From NCBI GenBank assembly GCA_022823775.1, contig JAJEHI010000140.1:1-64000 (forward strand): 64,000 nt of DNA, in the 5' to 3' direction. The position numbers were made by a program, and so were the translations under genes. This document shows, one piece after another, positions 1 to 8,431 of the stretch. How positions within the stretch are numbered: position 1 is the first letter of the stretch; each line of letters begins with the position of its first letter. This DNA comes from Defluviicoccus sp. GTDB lineage: Bacteria; Pseudomonadota; Alphaproteobacteria; MPNO01. The notes beneath the pieces are model-generated. The model made no database searches and had not been told where the DNA came from. It worked only from the letters and a program-made list of their open reading frames with translations.

Positions 1-162
1 GGGCGGGGGTGCCGGCGGCGGCCGCTTCGCCGGCTTCGGGGGCATGTCGGCTGCGGGCTCCGCCCCGTCCCCGGGGGCGAGCCGTTGCGCGTCCCCGACC
101 GCGGCCTCGAACAGCGCGCGGTCGGCGGCGCTCGGCTCGCGGCTACGCCGCCGGGCCGGCAT
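1..162 (-). CDS. Smr/MutS-family protein, N-terminal fragment
   Basis: This frame starts at the ATG at 162-160, 20 bp inside the end of lutC, and stays open for 54 codons to the left window edge. It reads MPARRRSREPSAADRALFEA, then a proline/alanine-rich stretch. A basic start, a short helix of the type 'S..D..LF/W' and a Pro-rich linker are typical of the N-terminus of alphaproteobacterial Smr-domain proteins (DUF1813-like). The Smr domain itself would lie outside the window. The call rests partly on context, because smr commonly follows mltA and a Tim44-like gene in this class; here lutABC sits between them. Moderate confidence, since no catalytic domain is visible. Confidence 0.55.
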   Translation of the reverse strand, partial: MPARRRSREPSAADRALFEAAVGDAQRLAPGDGAEPAADMPPKPAKRPPPAPPP

Positions 163-781
163 CGCATACCACGACGTGGAGCGTCCTCGGGCCGTGCACG
201 CCGATCTGGAGGATGCGCTCGATGTCGCTCGACCGCGACGGGCCGGTGATCAGGGTCACGTTGCGCGGCATCGGCGCGCCGCCGGCGCGGAGCAGCGCGA
301 ACGCGTCCTCGTAGGCGCCGACGATGCACCCGGCGTCGACCACCGCGACATGAGTATCGGTCAGGAAGTGGAGCGCGTTGGCGATGTCGGGGCCGGAGCG
401 GACCATCAGCGTCCCGGTCTCGGCGATGCCGGCGACGGTGCCGGTGATCGAGACCGCGTCCCCGGCGTCGGGCACGCCCCGACGCAGCCCGGCCACGCGG
501 TCGAGGCCGCAGCCGTCGAGCATGGGGTCCTCGGAGGCGACGACGGGTCCGGCCGCGCCGAGCTCGCGGAGAAAGCGCTCGATCTCGCCGCCGACCTCGG
601 ACCGGGCCTTCACGGTGGCATGGCTGACCCCGGCCGCGTCGAGCCCGCCGTAGAAGCGCTGGCGCAGCTCCGCCGGGCCGCCCCGCCCCCTCGCGGGGAT
701 CGGTCCGGGCGCCACCTCGGCCGCCGGGCCGGGGTTGGCGGCGCGGATTTTCGCCAGGATGTCGTCGCGCGCCGCGCTCAT
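143..781 (-). CDS. lutC: LutC, lactate utilization LUD-domain protein
   Basis: This 212-residue protein is the last gene of a lutABC set, which in Bacillus and other bacteria oxidises L-lactate to pyruvate in the cytoplasm. It is one LUD domain: an N-terminal helix (MSAARDDILAKIRAANPG), the conserved GTVAGIAETGTLMVRSGPD segment near residue 110 and the VVDAGCIVG strand after it. Length fits the family (about 210-240). Its ATG (781-779) overlaps the lutB TGA in an ATGA, which implies translational coupling. The exact role of LutC in the complex is not settled; that it acts with LutA and LutB is known from the family. Confidence 0.9.
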   Translation of the reverse strand: MSAARDDILAKIRAANPGPAAEVAPGPIPARGRGGPAELRQRFYGGLDAAGVSHATVKARSEVGGEIERFLRELGAAGPVVASEDPMLDGCGLDRVAGLRRGVPDAGDAVSITGTVAGIAETGTLMVRSGPDIANALHFLTDTHVAVVDAGCIVGAYEDAFALLRAGGAPMPRNVTLITGPSRSSDIERILQIGVHGPRTLHVVVCDAGPAA

Positions 782-2196
782 TTGCCGCGCCGCCGGTGCC
801 ACTTGCCGACGAAGGTCCCGCCCTCGGGAACCGGGAGGTCGCGCCCGCCCGTCCACTTCCCGGCGAAGGGCAGGCGGGTGAGGCGGCCGCGCCCCATCGC
901 CATCAGGCGGAGCATCCGGCCTCCGATCGCGCCCGCCGTCCGGTAGGCCCACGGCCAGGCGGTGAGCGTCGACCAGGCGAACAGGCCCCAGCGCAGGACC
1001 TTCGGTCCGAGATGGGCCTGGAAGGCGTCCTCCCGCCACATGCGCAGCAGCCGCGGCAGCGGGATGCGGACCGGGCAGACCCCCTCGCAGGCGCCGCAGA
1101 AGGACGACGCCTCGGGCAGGTGCTTCGATTTCTCCAGCCCGGAGAGCGCGGGCGTCAGCACCGAACCCACCGGGCCGGCATAGACCGCGCCGTAGGCATG
1201 CCCGCCGACCGCGCCGTAGACCGGGCAGACCGTCTGGCAGGCGCCGCAGCGGATGCAGCGCAGGATCTCCCGCTTGGGGCCGGCGAGGAGGTCGCCGCGG
1301 CCGTTGTCCACCAGCACGACGTGGAAGTTCTCCGGCCCCGCCGCGTCGTCCGCGCGCTTCGCGCCGGTGGCGAAGGTGGTGTAGGCGGAAATCTCCTGGC
1401 CCGTCGCCGAGCGCGCGAGCACACGGATCAGGGTGAGCGCCTCCTCGACCGTGCCGAGCGCCTTCTCGATCCCGGTGACCACGACATGGGTGCGCGGCAG
1501 GGACTGGGCGAGGTCGCCGTTCCCCTCGTTGGTGACGATCGCGACGGAGCCGGTCTCGGCGATCAGGAAGTTGGCGCCGGTAATCCCGACATCGGCGCGG
1601 AGGAATACGTCGCGCAGCGCGCCCCGCGCCTCGTCGGTGATCGCGCGGGCCTCCTCGAGCGGGCGGTCTTCCGGCAGGGTGTCGTGCGCGCCGCGGAAGG
1701 TCTCGGCGAACTGGTCCTTGGTCAGGTGGATCGCCGGAATGACGATATGGCTCGGTGTCTCGTCGCGGAGTTGCAGCACGTATTCGCCGAGATCGGTCTC
1801 GACCGTATCGAACCCGGCGTCGATCAGCGCCGCGTTCAGGCGGATCTCCTCCGAGACCATGGACTTGCCCTTGGCGACGGTCTTCGCCCCCGCCTCGCGG
1901 CAGATCCGGGCGACCGCCGCGCAGGCCTCGGCGGCGTCGCGGCACCAGTGGACCTCGCCGCCGTTGGCGACGACGTTCTCCTCGAACCGCTCGAGATTGC
2001 CGGCCAGGTTGGCGAGCGCGCCGTTGCGGATGTCCCGCGCGGCATCGCGCAGCGCCTCGAACTCGGGAAGCTTCGAGACCGTTTCGGCGCGGCCCGCGCG
2101 GGCATCGCGCTGCAGCCGGTGGAGCGCGCCGAGAAGGGTCTCGTCGCGCCGCGCGGCGGCGACGTTCTCGGGGAAGCGCGCGCTGTCGGCCTGCAT
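778..2196 (-). CDS. lutB: LutB, iron-sulfur lactate utilization protein
   Basis: This 472-residue protein has an N-terminal LUD domain (about 60-300, with NFLIAETGSVAIVTNEGN) and a C-terminal ferredoxin-like module carrying two cysteine clusters, CIRCGACQTVCP and CGACEGVCP, which should hold two [4Fe-4S] clusters. It is the electron-transferring subunit of the LutABC L-lactate oxidation system. The ATG at 2196 was chosen because it lies 2 bp after the lutA stop, and because upstream codons in this frame only mirror lutA. A basic tail after residue 400 has no recognisable domain but is usual for the family. Confidence 0.92.
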   Translation of the reverse strand: MQADSARFPENVAAARRDETLLGALHRLQRDARAGRAETVSKLPEFEALRDAARDIRNGALANLAGNLERFEENVVANGGEVHWCRDAAEACAAVARICREAGAKTVAKGKSMVSEEIRLNAALIDAGFDTVETDLGEYVLQLRDETPSHIVIPAIHLTKDQFAETFRGAHDTLPEDRPLEEARAITDEARGALRDVFLRADVGITGANFLIAETGSVAIVTNEGNGDLAQSLPRTHVVVTGIEKALGTVEEALTLIRVLARSATGQEISAYTTFATGAKRADDAAGPENFHVVLVDNGRGDLLAGPKREILRCIRCGACQTVCPVYGAVGGHAYGAVYAGPVGSVLTPALSGLEKSKHLPEASSFCGACEGVCPVRIPLPRLLRMWREDAFQAHLGPKVLRWGLFAWSTLTAWPWAYRTAGAIGGRMLRLMAMGRGRLTRLPFAGKWTGGRDLPVPEGGTFVGKWHRRRGK

Positions 2197-2198
2197 CG

Positions 2199-2951
2199 TC
2201 AGCCTTCCCCGCCGTCGAGAATCTCCGCCACGTGGCGCGCGCCCACCGCCGAGCCCCGGCGCGACAGCCTCCCCTCGATATGGAGCAGGCAGCCGAGGTC
2301 GCCGCCGACCACCGCGTCCGCGCCGGTGGCCTCGATGGAGTCGATCTTCTTGTCGGCCATGGCTTCCGAGATCGCCGGGTACTTGACGCAGAACGTGCCG
2401 CCGAAGCCGCAGCAGATGTCGGACCCCTCCATCTCGCGCAGCTCCGGTCCGCCAGCCGCGGCGAGGAGCGCGCGGGGCTGTTCGCGGATGCCGAGCTCGC
2501 GCAGCCCGGAACAGGAATCGTGATAGGTGACGCTGCCCGACGGCGGGCGGGCGGCTTCCGGGCGCCAGCCCGCCACCCGGGCGAGGAAGTCGACCAGCTC
2601 GTACGTCCTGCCGGCGAGCGCGGCGGCCTTGCCGGCCCATTCCGGATCGTCGGCGAGGAGGTCGGGGAAATGCCGGACGAACATCGCGCCGCACGACCCC
2701 GACGGGACGACGACATGCTCGAACCCGTGGAACGCGGCCACCGCGCGGCGCGCGCCGCGCCGGGCGGCCTTGCGGTCGCCGCTGTTGTAGGAGGGCTGGC
2801 CGCAGCAACTCTGCGCGCGCGGCACCTCGACCCGGTAGCCGGCGCGCTCGATCAGCCGCGCCGCGGCGAAGCCCACCGAGGGCCTGAACAGGTCCACCAG
2901 GCAGGTCGCGAAGAACCCGACCGTCGGACGTTCCCGCGCCGTTTCCGTCAT
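2199..2951 (-). CDS. lutA: LutA, CCG-domain Fe-S oxidoreductase
   Basis: This 250-residue cytoplasmic protein has two CCG repeats: one around the CCGQPSYNSGD segment near residue 50 and a second near 180-190 (GSDICCGFGGTFCVKYP). This is the LutA/GlpC-C-terminal family, which binds an Fe-S cluster and passes electrons during L-lactate oxidation with LutB and LutC. It is the first gene of the lut set. Its ATG overlaps the mltA stop by 4 bp (ATGA), so the operon is read directly out of mltA. No lldR-type regulator or lactate permease is seen nearby. Confidence 0.9.
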   Translation of the reverse strand: MTETARERPTVGFFATCLVDLFRPSVGFAAARLIERAGYRVEVPRAQSCCGQPSYNSGDRKAARRGARRAVAAFHGFEHVVVPSGSCGAMFVRHFPDLLADDPEWAGKAAALAGRTYELVDFLARVAGWRPEAARPPSGSVTYHDSCSGLRELGIREQPRALLAAAGGPELREMEGSDICCGFGGTFCVKYPAISEAMADKKIDSIEATGADAVVGGDLGCLLHIEGRLSRRGSAVGARHVAEILDGGEG

Positions 2952-4180
2952 ACCCCGGCCGCCTTCTCCCCTGGCACGGGCAGGAGCACATAGTAGCGCC
3001 CCGGCGATTTCATGCGACCGGCGCGTTCCTCGGCGTCGAGCCCCGCGCCCCAGAACAAATCTCCCCGCACCGCGCCCCGGATGGCGCCGCCGGTGTCCTG
3101 CGCGACGGCGAGCCGGCGCAGCGGGCGCGCGGTATCCAGCGGATCGACGGTATCGATCCAGAGCGGCGCGCCGAGCGGCAGGAAGCGGCGGTCGACGGCG
3201 AGGCTCCGGCCCGGCGTCAGCGGCACGCCCTGGGTGCCTATGGGCCCTTCGCCCGGGACCTCGCGGAAGAACACGTAGGACCGGTTCCGGTCCATGATCC
3301 GGCGCTGCTCCCCGGGGTTCGCGTGCAGCCAGTCGCGGATCGACTGGAGCGTGACTTCCTCGCGGTCGAGCGCGCCTTCGGCCGCCAGCACGCGTCCGAT
3401 CGCGGTGTAGGGACGGCCGTTGGCGGCGGCGTAGCCGAGGCGCAGGATCTCGCCGTCCGGCAGCCGCACCCGCCCCGATCCCTGGATCTGCAGGAAGAAC
3501 GCCGCGATCGGATCGGCGACCCAGACGATCTCGATTCCCTCGCCGTCGAGCGCGCCGTCGACGATCTGGGCGCGGTCGTAATAGGGCTGGAGCCGTCCTC
3601 CCTCGACCCGCCCGGCGAGGCGTTCGTCGCCGAACTGCTTGCCGAAGTCCGACAGGCGGACGGTCACCAAATCCTTCGGCCTCGTATAGAGCGGCACGGG
3701 AAAGGCGTCGCTCCGATGGAGCGCGCCGGCTAGCTCGGGCTCGTAGTAGCCGGTGATCAGGCCGGAATCGCCGTCGGCGCCGACCACCTGGAACGGTCTG
3801 AACCGGCGCTCGAAGAATTCCCGCGCGGCGCCGTCCTCGATTTGCCCGGCTTCCTCGCAGACCGACCGCCAGTCCTCCGGACGGCCGAACCGTTCTTTCC
3901 CGTCCTCGACCTCCGTGGGATAGCCGAGCGGTTTGGCGCAGCTCCGTCTGAGCGCGGGCAGCACGTCAGCGTGCCGGTCTTGGGTCCAGCCGGGTAGCTC
4001 CGCGAAGGAGACCGGCTTGAGGACGGGGAGATCGGCGGGCTCCTCGTCGGGAGCGCAGCCGGGCGCGCCGGCGACCATCAGGGCCGTCAGCGCCGCCGAA
4101 ACGCCAAGCCGGGCCGCGCGGACGCGCCGGCCGCGGGCGCGCGGAAGGGGACGCGTCTCAGTTGGAGCTCCGCGTCTCAA
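2948..4180 (-). CDS. mltA: MltA, membrane-bound lytic murein transglycosylase A
   Basis: The product of 410 residues is a murein lytic transglycosylase that cleaves the MurNAc-GlcNAc bond of peptidoglycan. The MltA barrel core (VITGYYEPELAG-like region near 150, then ILRLGYAAANGRPYTAIG) is followed by the 3D domain carrying the catalytic Asp in VAQDTGGAIRGAVRGDLFWG near residue 375. The N-terminus is Arg-rich, then hydrophobic (VSAALTALMVAG), ending in APGC at Cys42, an imperfect lipobox; an outer-membrane lipoprotein is inferred. Only a TTG (4180) is available before the signal sequence, and it overlaps the end of the Tim44-like gene by 23 bp. Confidence 0.9.
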   Translation of the reverse strand: MRRGAPTETRPLPRARGRRVRAARLGVSAALTALMVAGAPGCAPDEEPADLPVLKPVSFAELPGWTQDRHADVLPALRRSCAKPLGYPTEVEDGKERFGRPEDWRSVCEEAGQIEDGAAREFFERRFRPFQVVGADGDSGLITGYYEPELAGALHRSDAFPVPLYTRPKDLVTVRLSDFGKQFGDERLAGRVEGGRLQPYYDRAQIVDGALDGEGIEIVWVADPIAAFFLQIQGSGRVRLPDGEILRLGYAAANGRPYTAIGRVLAAEGALDREEVTLQSIRDWLHANPGEQRRIMDRNRSYVFFREVPGEGPIGTQGVPLTPGRSLAVDRRFLPLGAPLWIDTVDPLDTARPLRRLAVAQDTGGAIRGAVRGDLFWGAGLDAEERAGRMKSPGRYYVLLPVPGEKAAGV

Positions 4181-4856
4181 CCAGCTTCCAGTTGGGATCG
4201 CGGGAACGGGTGTTGCGGGCGAACGTCCAGATATCCGTCACGTCGGTGACCTGGGTGGGATCCCCCTCGATCGCCTCGCCGTCGGCATCGCGGGTCACGT
4301 TGACCTGCTCGGAGACGAAGGTGACGGTGACGAATGCGTTGCGGCCGCTCATCTCGGCCTCGACGATGTCGGCCGACTTGATGCCGACGACCGTGGTCTC
4401 CAGCGTCTCGGCGGCATCGAGGCGCTGGCGGATGGCGTGTTCGAAGTTCTCGAACACCTCGTCGTTGAGCAGCGCGCGGAGCGTGCCCGTGTCGGCGGTC
4501 GCGAACGCGTGGACGATCGCCTCGAACGCGGCCCGGGCGCCTTCCTCGAACGCAGGCGGATCGAAATCGGGGTCGGCTGCCCGAATCCGGGCGACGCCGC
4601 GCGCCACCGGATCGTCGGGCTCCGCCGGTTCGAAATCCGCGTCGTCGTCGAAGTCCGGCTCGTCGTTCGCCGCGCTGCGGTCGGGCAGCTCGATGACGTT
4701 GGCCTCGGGCTCGGCTTCGCGGCTCCGCTGTGACATGTTGTCGGGCGGGCGGGACTGGTGCCCCGTCCGGCGGCCCAGAACGCCGCGCAGCCTGAATACC
4801 AGGAACGCCGCGATCATCGCGAAGAAGATTATGTCGAGGAACTGGAAGCCTTCCAT
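4158..4856 (-). CDS. Tim44/TimA family membrane-anchored protein
   Basis: This 232-residue protein has one N-terminal membrane segment (FLDIIFFAMIAAFLVFRLRGVLGRR), an acidic linker of about 60 residues, and a C-terminal Tim44-like domain (about 95-232) with the family pattern of an F..A...I..AF start and a DVTDIWTFARN...DPNWKLVET finish. Bacterial Tim44-like proteins (TimA) are related to the mitochondrial import-motor subunit; their bacterial function is poorly defined. The ATG at 4856 places the membrane helix at the N-terminus. The gene leads the mltA-lutABC-smr group and is divergent from the histidine phosphatase, with about 190 bp between them. Confidence 0.88.
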   Translation of the reverse strand: MEGFQFLDIIFFAMIAAFLVFRLRGVLGRRTGHQSRPPDNMSQRSREAEPEANVIELPDRSAANDEPDFDDDADFEPAEPDDPVARGVARIRAADPDFDPPAFEEGARAAFEAIVHAFATADTGTLRALLNDEVFENFEHAIRQRLDAAETLETTVVGIKSADIVEAEMSGRNAFVTVTFVSEQVNVTRDADGEAIEGDPTQVTDVTDIWTFARNTRSRDPNWKLVETRSSN

Positions 4857-5042
4857 GGACGCGTCCTTTGACGCCTCGCCCCCGCGGCTCTCCGTGAGAC
4901 CGGACCGTCCCGATCGCGGATACGCGGCGCATGCGTCGGGCCAAGCCTTGCAGCGGGACTCCGTAAATAGGCCCAACACGGCCAAAGCGCAAGCGGGACG
5001 GTTCCGGAACGACGGGCCGAGCGACATACGGACCCGCCCGCC

Positions 5043-5570
5043 ATGATCCTGATCCGCCACGGCCAGACGATCTTCAACGTGGTCTTCAGCGTGACCCGGA
5101 TCGATCCCGGCGTGCCGGATCCTCTGCTCACCTCGCGCGGCCGGGGCCAGGCGCGCGATATCGCAACGGCCCTCGCGGGGGAGGGCGTGGAGCGAATCCT
5201 CGCGAGCCCCTACCGGCGGGCGATCCAGACCGCCGACACGGTGGCGCGCGCGCTCGGCGTTCCGCTGGCCGTCGTCCCGGAGATCCGCGAGCGCTTCAGC
5301 TTTTCCTGCGACGTCGGGACCCGGCGCTCCGAGCTCGCCCGCGCCTGGCCGGAGTACGAGTTCGGCCATCTGGAGGAGCGCTGGTGGCCGGCATCGGAGG
5401 AGAGCGAGGCGTCATTCGAGCGGCGCTGCGCCCGCTTCGCCGAGCGCATGGCCGACGACCCGGCCGGGCCGCGGACGGCCGCGATAACGCATTGGGGCGT
5501 CATACGCGCATTGACCGGCGAGCGCGTGACCAACGGCACCCTGGTCCGGCTCGACCCGCCGCCGCGCTGA
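5043..5570 (+). CDS. Histidine phosphatase (phosphoglycerate mutase-like) family protein
   Basis: This 175-residue cytoplasmic protein of the histidine phosphatase superfamily opens with LIRHGQT, carrying the phospho-accepting His at residue 5. A conserved Arg follows in SPYRRAIQTA, and the second catalytic His lies in ITHWGVIRAL near residue 150. These residues support phosphatase activity; the substrate cannot be read from the sequence. It sits alone between the Tim44-like gene (divergent) and secB, a place where many relatives have fxsA or nothing. No clear ribosome binding site precedes the ATG. Confidence 0.85.
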   Translation: MILIRHGQTIFNVVFSVTRIDPGVPDPLLTSRGRGQARDIATALAGEGVERILASPYRRAIQTADTVARALGVPLAVVPEIRERFSFSCDVGTRRSELARAWPEYEFGHLEERWWPASEESEASFERRCARFAERMADDPAGPRTAAITHWGVIRALTGERVTNGTLVRLDPPPR

Positions 5571-5655
5571 ACTTGTACCCCCGGACCTCCCGTGCTAGAC
5601 GCCGCGCGGGCCGGTCGCGGGCGGCGCTGGGCCATCGCGGAACGAGGAGAGGCAG

Positions 5656-6147
5656 ATGGCTGACGAATCCGTGGAACCCCGGCAGCAGGAGAACGGCGCC
5701 GCGGCCGCCGACCGGCCGATGCTCGCCATCGGCGCGCAGTACATCAAGGATCTCTCCTTCGAGAACCCGCTCGGACCCGAAGGCCTCGCGAAGCTGACCG
5801 AGAACCCCAAGGTCGAGGTCGAGGTCAACACCAGCGCCCGGCTGCTCGCCGAGAGCGCCTACGAAGTCTCGCTGTTCATCCGCGCCGAGGCGCAGAGCGG
5901 GGACGCGACGGCGTTCATCGTCGAGCTCACCTATGGCGGGATCGTGATCGTCGGCGAGGTGGCGGAGGAGGACATCCAGCCCCTGGTCCTGATCGAGGGG
6001 CCGCGCCATTTGTTCCCGTTCGCCCGCTCGGTCGTCGCCAACGTCACCCGCGACGGCGGCTTCCCGCCGATGATGATCGACCCGATCGACTTCGCCGCGC
6101 TCTACATGGAGAACGACGCCGCGCGCGCGGGCTTCGATATCTCCTGA
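5656..6147 (+). CDS. secB: SecB, protein-export chaperone
   Basis: SecB (163 residues) is the homotetrameric chaperone that keeps preproteins unfolded and passes them to SecA. The conserved QYIKDLSFENP segment (about 31-41), the ELTYGGIVIVGE region and the PPMMIDPIDFAALY motif near the C-terminus are all present. Length is normal. A strong ribosome binding site (GAGGAGAGGC) lies 6-10 bases before the ATG. The gene converges on dnaQ across a palindromic repeat, as secB-dnaQ neighbours do in many alphaproteobacteria. Confidence 0.96.
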   Translation: MADESVEPRQQENGAAAADRPMLAIGAQYIKDLSFENPLGPEGLAKLTENPKVEVEVNTSARLLAESAYEVSLFIRAEAQSGDATAFIVELTYGGIVIVGEVAEEDIQPLVLIEGPRHLFPFARSVVANVTRDGGFPPMMIDPIDFAALYMENDAARAGFDIS

Positions 6148-6153
6148 CCGCTC

Positions 6154-6254
6154 GCCCTCCCCCGGCCCCTCCCGCAAGCGGGAGGGGAGAAGGTAAGGAA
6201 GAGTCGACAGACGAGCCCCCTCTCCCCCACGGGGAGAGGGTCGGGGAGAGGGGG
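6154..6254. repeat. Bipartite palindromic intergenic repeat, copy 1
   Basis: Two perfect hairpins lie between the convergent ends of secB and dnaQ: 6166-6187 (arms CCCCTCCCGC / GCGGGAGGGG, loop AA) and 6218-6240 (arms CCCTCTCCCC / GGGGAGAGGG, loop CAC), joined by an AAGGTAAGGA-containing spacer. The reverse complement of 19701-19807 has the same two hairpins in the same order and the same spacer word. This is a dispersed REP/BIME-like element; it may also act as a bidirectional terminator. Confidence 0.85.
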
Positions 6255-6267
6255 ATACAGATATGCT

Positions 6268-6936
6268 TCAGTCGAGCCAGATCGGGGTCTTGATCTTCTT
6301 CAGGAACTCCGCGTGGGCGGCGGCTTCCTCTTCGCTGGGAGCGTGGCTGCGCGGCGGGCGGGGGGCGCGTTCTTCCCTTGTCGAGGTTTCGATCGCCGTG
6401 GCGGCGCCGAGGCCGAGCGAGGGCTGCCGGCCGCCGACCAGCTCGAGATAGACCTCGGCCAGCAGCTCGGCGTCGAGCAGCGCGCCGTGCTTGGTCCGCG
6501 CGGCGTTGTCGATGCCGAAGCGGCGGCACAGCGCGTCCAGGTTCGCCGGCGCGCCGGGGAACTTCCTGCGCGCGAGCCCGACGGTATCGATGGCGCGCGA
6601 ATCCGGCAGCGGCTCCCGGTCGAGCCGGCCGAGCTCGGCGTTGAGGAACCCGAGGTCGAACTGCGCGTTGTGGATGACCAGCATGGACTCGCCGAGGAAG
6701 GAGAGCAGGCCGTCCGCCACGGCGGCGAACAGCGGCTTGTCCGCGAGGAATTCGTCGGACAGGCCGTGAATCTCGAACGCGCCCGGGGGCATCTCCCGCT
6801 CGGGATTGACGTAGGCGTGGAACGTCTCGCCCGACGGGATGTGGTTGACCAGCTCGAGGCAGCCGATCTCGACGATCCGGTCGCCGCCGTCAGGATCGAG
6901 ACCGGTGGTTTCGGTATCGAGGACGATTTCGCGCAT
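6268..6936 (-). CDS. dnaQ: DnaQ, DNA polymerase III epsilon subunit
   Basis: The 222-residue proofreading 3'-5' exonuclease subunit of DNA polymerase III. Exo I (VLDTETTGLDP, residues 5-15), Exo II (HNAQFDLGFLN, near 90) and Exo III-epsilon (HGALLDAELLAEVY, near 150) contain the four metal-binding acidic residues and the catalytic His. The C-terminal region is Ala/Glu-rich and ends in FLKKIKTPIWLD, likely the polymerase-binding tail. Its start lies inside coaE by 47 bp, an unusually long overlap that probably reflects a C-terminal extension of CoaE. Confidence 0.95.
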   Translation of the reverse strand: MREIVLDTETTGLDPDGGDRIVEIGCLELVNHIPSGETFHAYVNPEREMPPGAFEIHGLSDEFLADKPLFAAVADGLLSFLGESMLVIHNAQFDLGFLNAELGRLDREPLPDSRAIDTVGLARRKFPGAPANLDALCRRFGIDNAARTKHGALLDAELLAEVYLELVGGRQPSLGLGAATAIETSTREERAPRPPRSHAPSEEEAAAHAEFLKKIKTPIWLD

Positions 6937-7573
6937 AACGGCCCGGCTGCGGCAGATGGGCGCGCGGCGGCCAGAACCTGCCGCGTCGCCGTGACAGCAC
7001 TCTGACGATCCGTTCGAGTCGGCGCAAGGTAAAGCCGCGCCCGAGCCCGGTCTGGACCACGAATTCCGCCCGCCGGCGCTTCTCGCCGTCGGGCAGCTGG
7101 TTGGCGAGGATGCCGGCGAGGGTCTCTTCCGTCATGCCGGGCCGCGCGAGGACCCGCGCCCGCTGCAGGAAGGCGGGCGCGGTCGCCACGACCACCGCGT
7201 CGCATTGCCAGGCCATTCCGACCTCGAACAGCAGCGGTATGTCGAGCACGACGAGCCTCTCGCCCCGCGCGGCGGCGCGCCGCAGAAAGGCGCGCTGGAC
7301 CCGGCGCACGCGCGGGTGGACGATGGCTTCCAGCCTGCGCAGAGCGTCGCCGTCCGCGAAGACACGCTCGCGCAGGACGGCGCAGTCGACCGCGCCGTCC
7401 TTCACCGCGCCCGGGAACGCCGCTTCCACCGCCGCAACCGCGCCGCCGCCCCTGGCCAGCAGCCCGTGCACCGCCGCGTCGGAATCGTAGACCGTCACGC
7501 CGAGGTCGCGGAACATGGCGGCCGTCGTCGTCTTGCCCATGCCGATCGAGCCGGTAAGCCCCACGATCATCAT
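6890..7573 (-). CDS. coaE: CoaE, dephospho-CoA kinase
   Basis: Dephospho-CoA kinase performs the last step of coenzyme A synthesis, phosphorylating the 3'-hydroxyl of dephospho-CoA. The P-loop GLTGSIGMGKTT is at residues 5-16, followed by the DSDAAVHGLL substrate motif and the VVLDIPLLFE segment near 110. At 227 residues it is longer than usual (about 200). The last 30 or so residues are basic (RRRGRFWPPRAHLPQPGR) and exist only because the frame runs 47 bp into dnaQ. Two tandem ATG codons (7573 and 7570) could serve as start. Confidence 0.94.
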   Translation of the reverse strand: MMIVGLTGSIGMGKTTTAAMFRDLGVTVYDSDAAVHGLLARGGGAVAAVEAAFPGAVKDGAVDCAVLRERVFADGDALRRLEAIVHPRVRRVQRAFLRRAAARGERLVVLDIPLLFEVGMAWQCDAVVVATAPAFLQRARVLARPGMTEETLAGILANQLPDGEKRRRAEFVVQTGLGRGFTLRRLERIVRVLSRRRGRFWPPRAHLPQPGRYARNRPRYRNHRSRS

Positions 7574-7578
7574 GCCCG

Positions 7579-8427
7579 TCAGCCCCGGAGGTCGGCGGCG
7601 ACATGCGCTCTGAGCGCGTCGTCGACGGTGGGCTCCGCGCCGTACCAGCGGGCGAAGCCCGGCCGCGCCTGGTGGAGCAGCATTTCCAGCCCGTCCACCG
7701 CCCTCAGGCCCCGGGCGCGGGCGGCCGCGAGCAACCCGGTCTCGAGCGGCGTATAGACGATGTCGTTGACCACCGCGTCGTCCGGCAGCGCATCGAGCCG
7801 GATGTCGAGCGGTTCCCCGCCGGACATGCCGAGCGCCGTCGTGTTGACGAGGAAGCGCGCCCCGTCGAGCGCCTCTTCCCGCTCCTCCCAGCCGACCGCG
7901 ACGACGGAAGGCCCGAACCGTTCGCCGAGGGCCTCGGCCCGCGCGACGGTGCGGTTGACCAGCCGGATCTCGCGCGCCCCCTCGTCCCGGAGCGCGGCGA
8001 CGATCGCGCGCGCCGCCCCGCCGGCGCCCAGCACGACCGCCGTGATCCCGGCGCCCGACCAGACGCCGAGGCGGCCGCGCAGCGCCTCCACGAACCCGAA
8101 CGCGTCGGTGTTGGTCCCCTCCAGCCTGCGGTCCTCGCGAACGAAGACCGTATTGACCGCGCCGATCCGCCGCGCGATCGCGTCGGTTTCGTCGACCGCG
8201 GCGAACGCCGCCTCCTTGTGCGGGATGGTCACGTTGGTCCCGGCGAAGCCTAGCGCCGACAGCGCGCGCAAAGCCTGTTCCACCCGGTCGGGCGGCACCG
8301 CGAACGGGATGTAGGCGCCGTCGATCCCGGCGCGCGCCAGCCAGAAATTGTGCAGGCGGGGCGAGCGCGAATGCCCGACCGGCCAGCCCATGACGCCAGC
8401 GATGACGGCCTTGCCGCTTATCGTCAT
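7579..8427 (-). CDS. aroE: AroE, shikimate dehydrogenase
   Basis: NADP-dependent shikimate dehydrogenase of the aromatic amino acid pathway, 282 residues. Substrate-binding PVGHSRSP lies near the N-terminus, the catalytic Lys is in NVTIPHKEAAF, and the NADP loop is GAGGAARA near residue 130. The ATG at 8427 was preferred: it is 4 bp after the maf stop and gives the family's length, while an upstream start (8451) would overlap maf and add eight non-conserved residues. It belongs to the maf-aroE-coaE-dnaQ run transcribed away from the candidate origin. Confidence 0.93.
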   Translation of the reverse strand: MTISGKAVIAGVMGWPVGHSRSPRLHNFWLARAGIDGAYIPFAVPPDRVEQALRALSALGFAGTNVTIPHKEAAFAAVDETDAIARRIGAVNTVFVREDRRLEGTNTDAFGFVEALRGRLGVWSGAGITAVVLGAGGAARAIVAALRDEGAREIRLVNRTVARAEALGERFGPSVVAVGWEEREEALDGARFLVNTTALGMSGGEPLDIRLDALPDDAVVNDIVYTPLETGLLAAARARGLRAVDGLEMLLHQARPGFARWYGAEPTVDDALRAHVAADLRG

Positions 8428-8431
8428 CCGT

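Noticed and set aside
143-2716. A very long minus-strand open frame spanning the lut genes
   Set aside because: Only its last 212 codons encode LutC; the rest is a GC-driven shadow of lutA and lutB with low-complexity Arg/Pro/Ala sequence.
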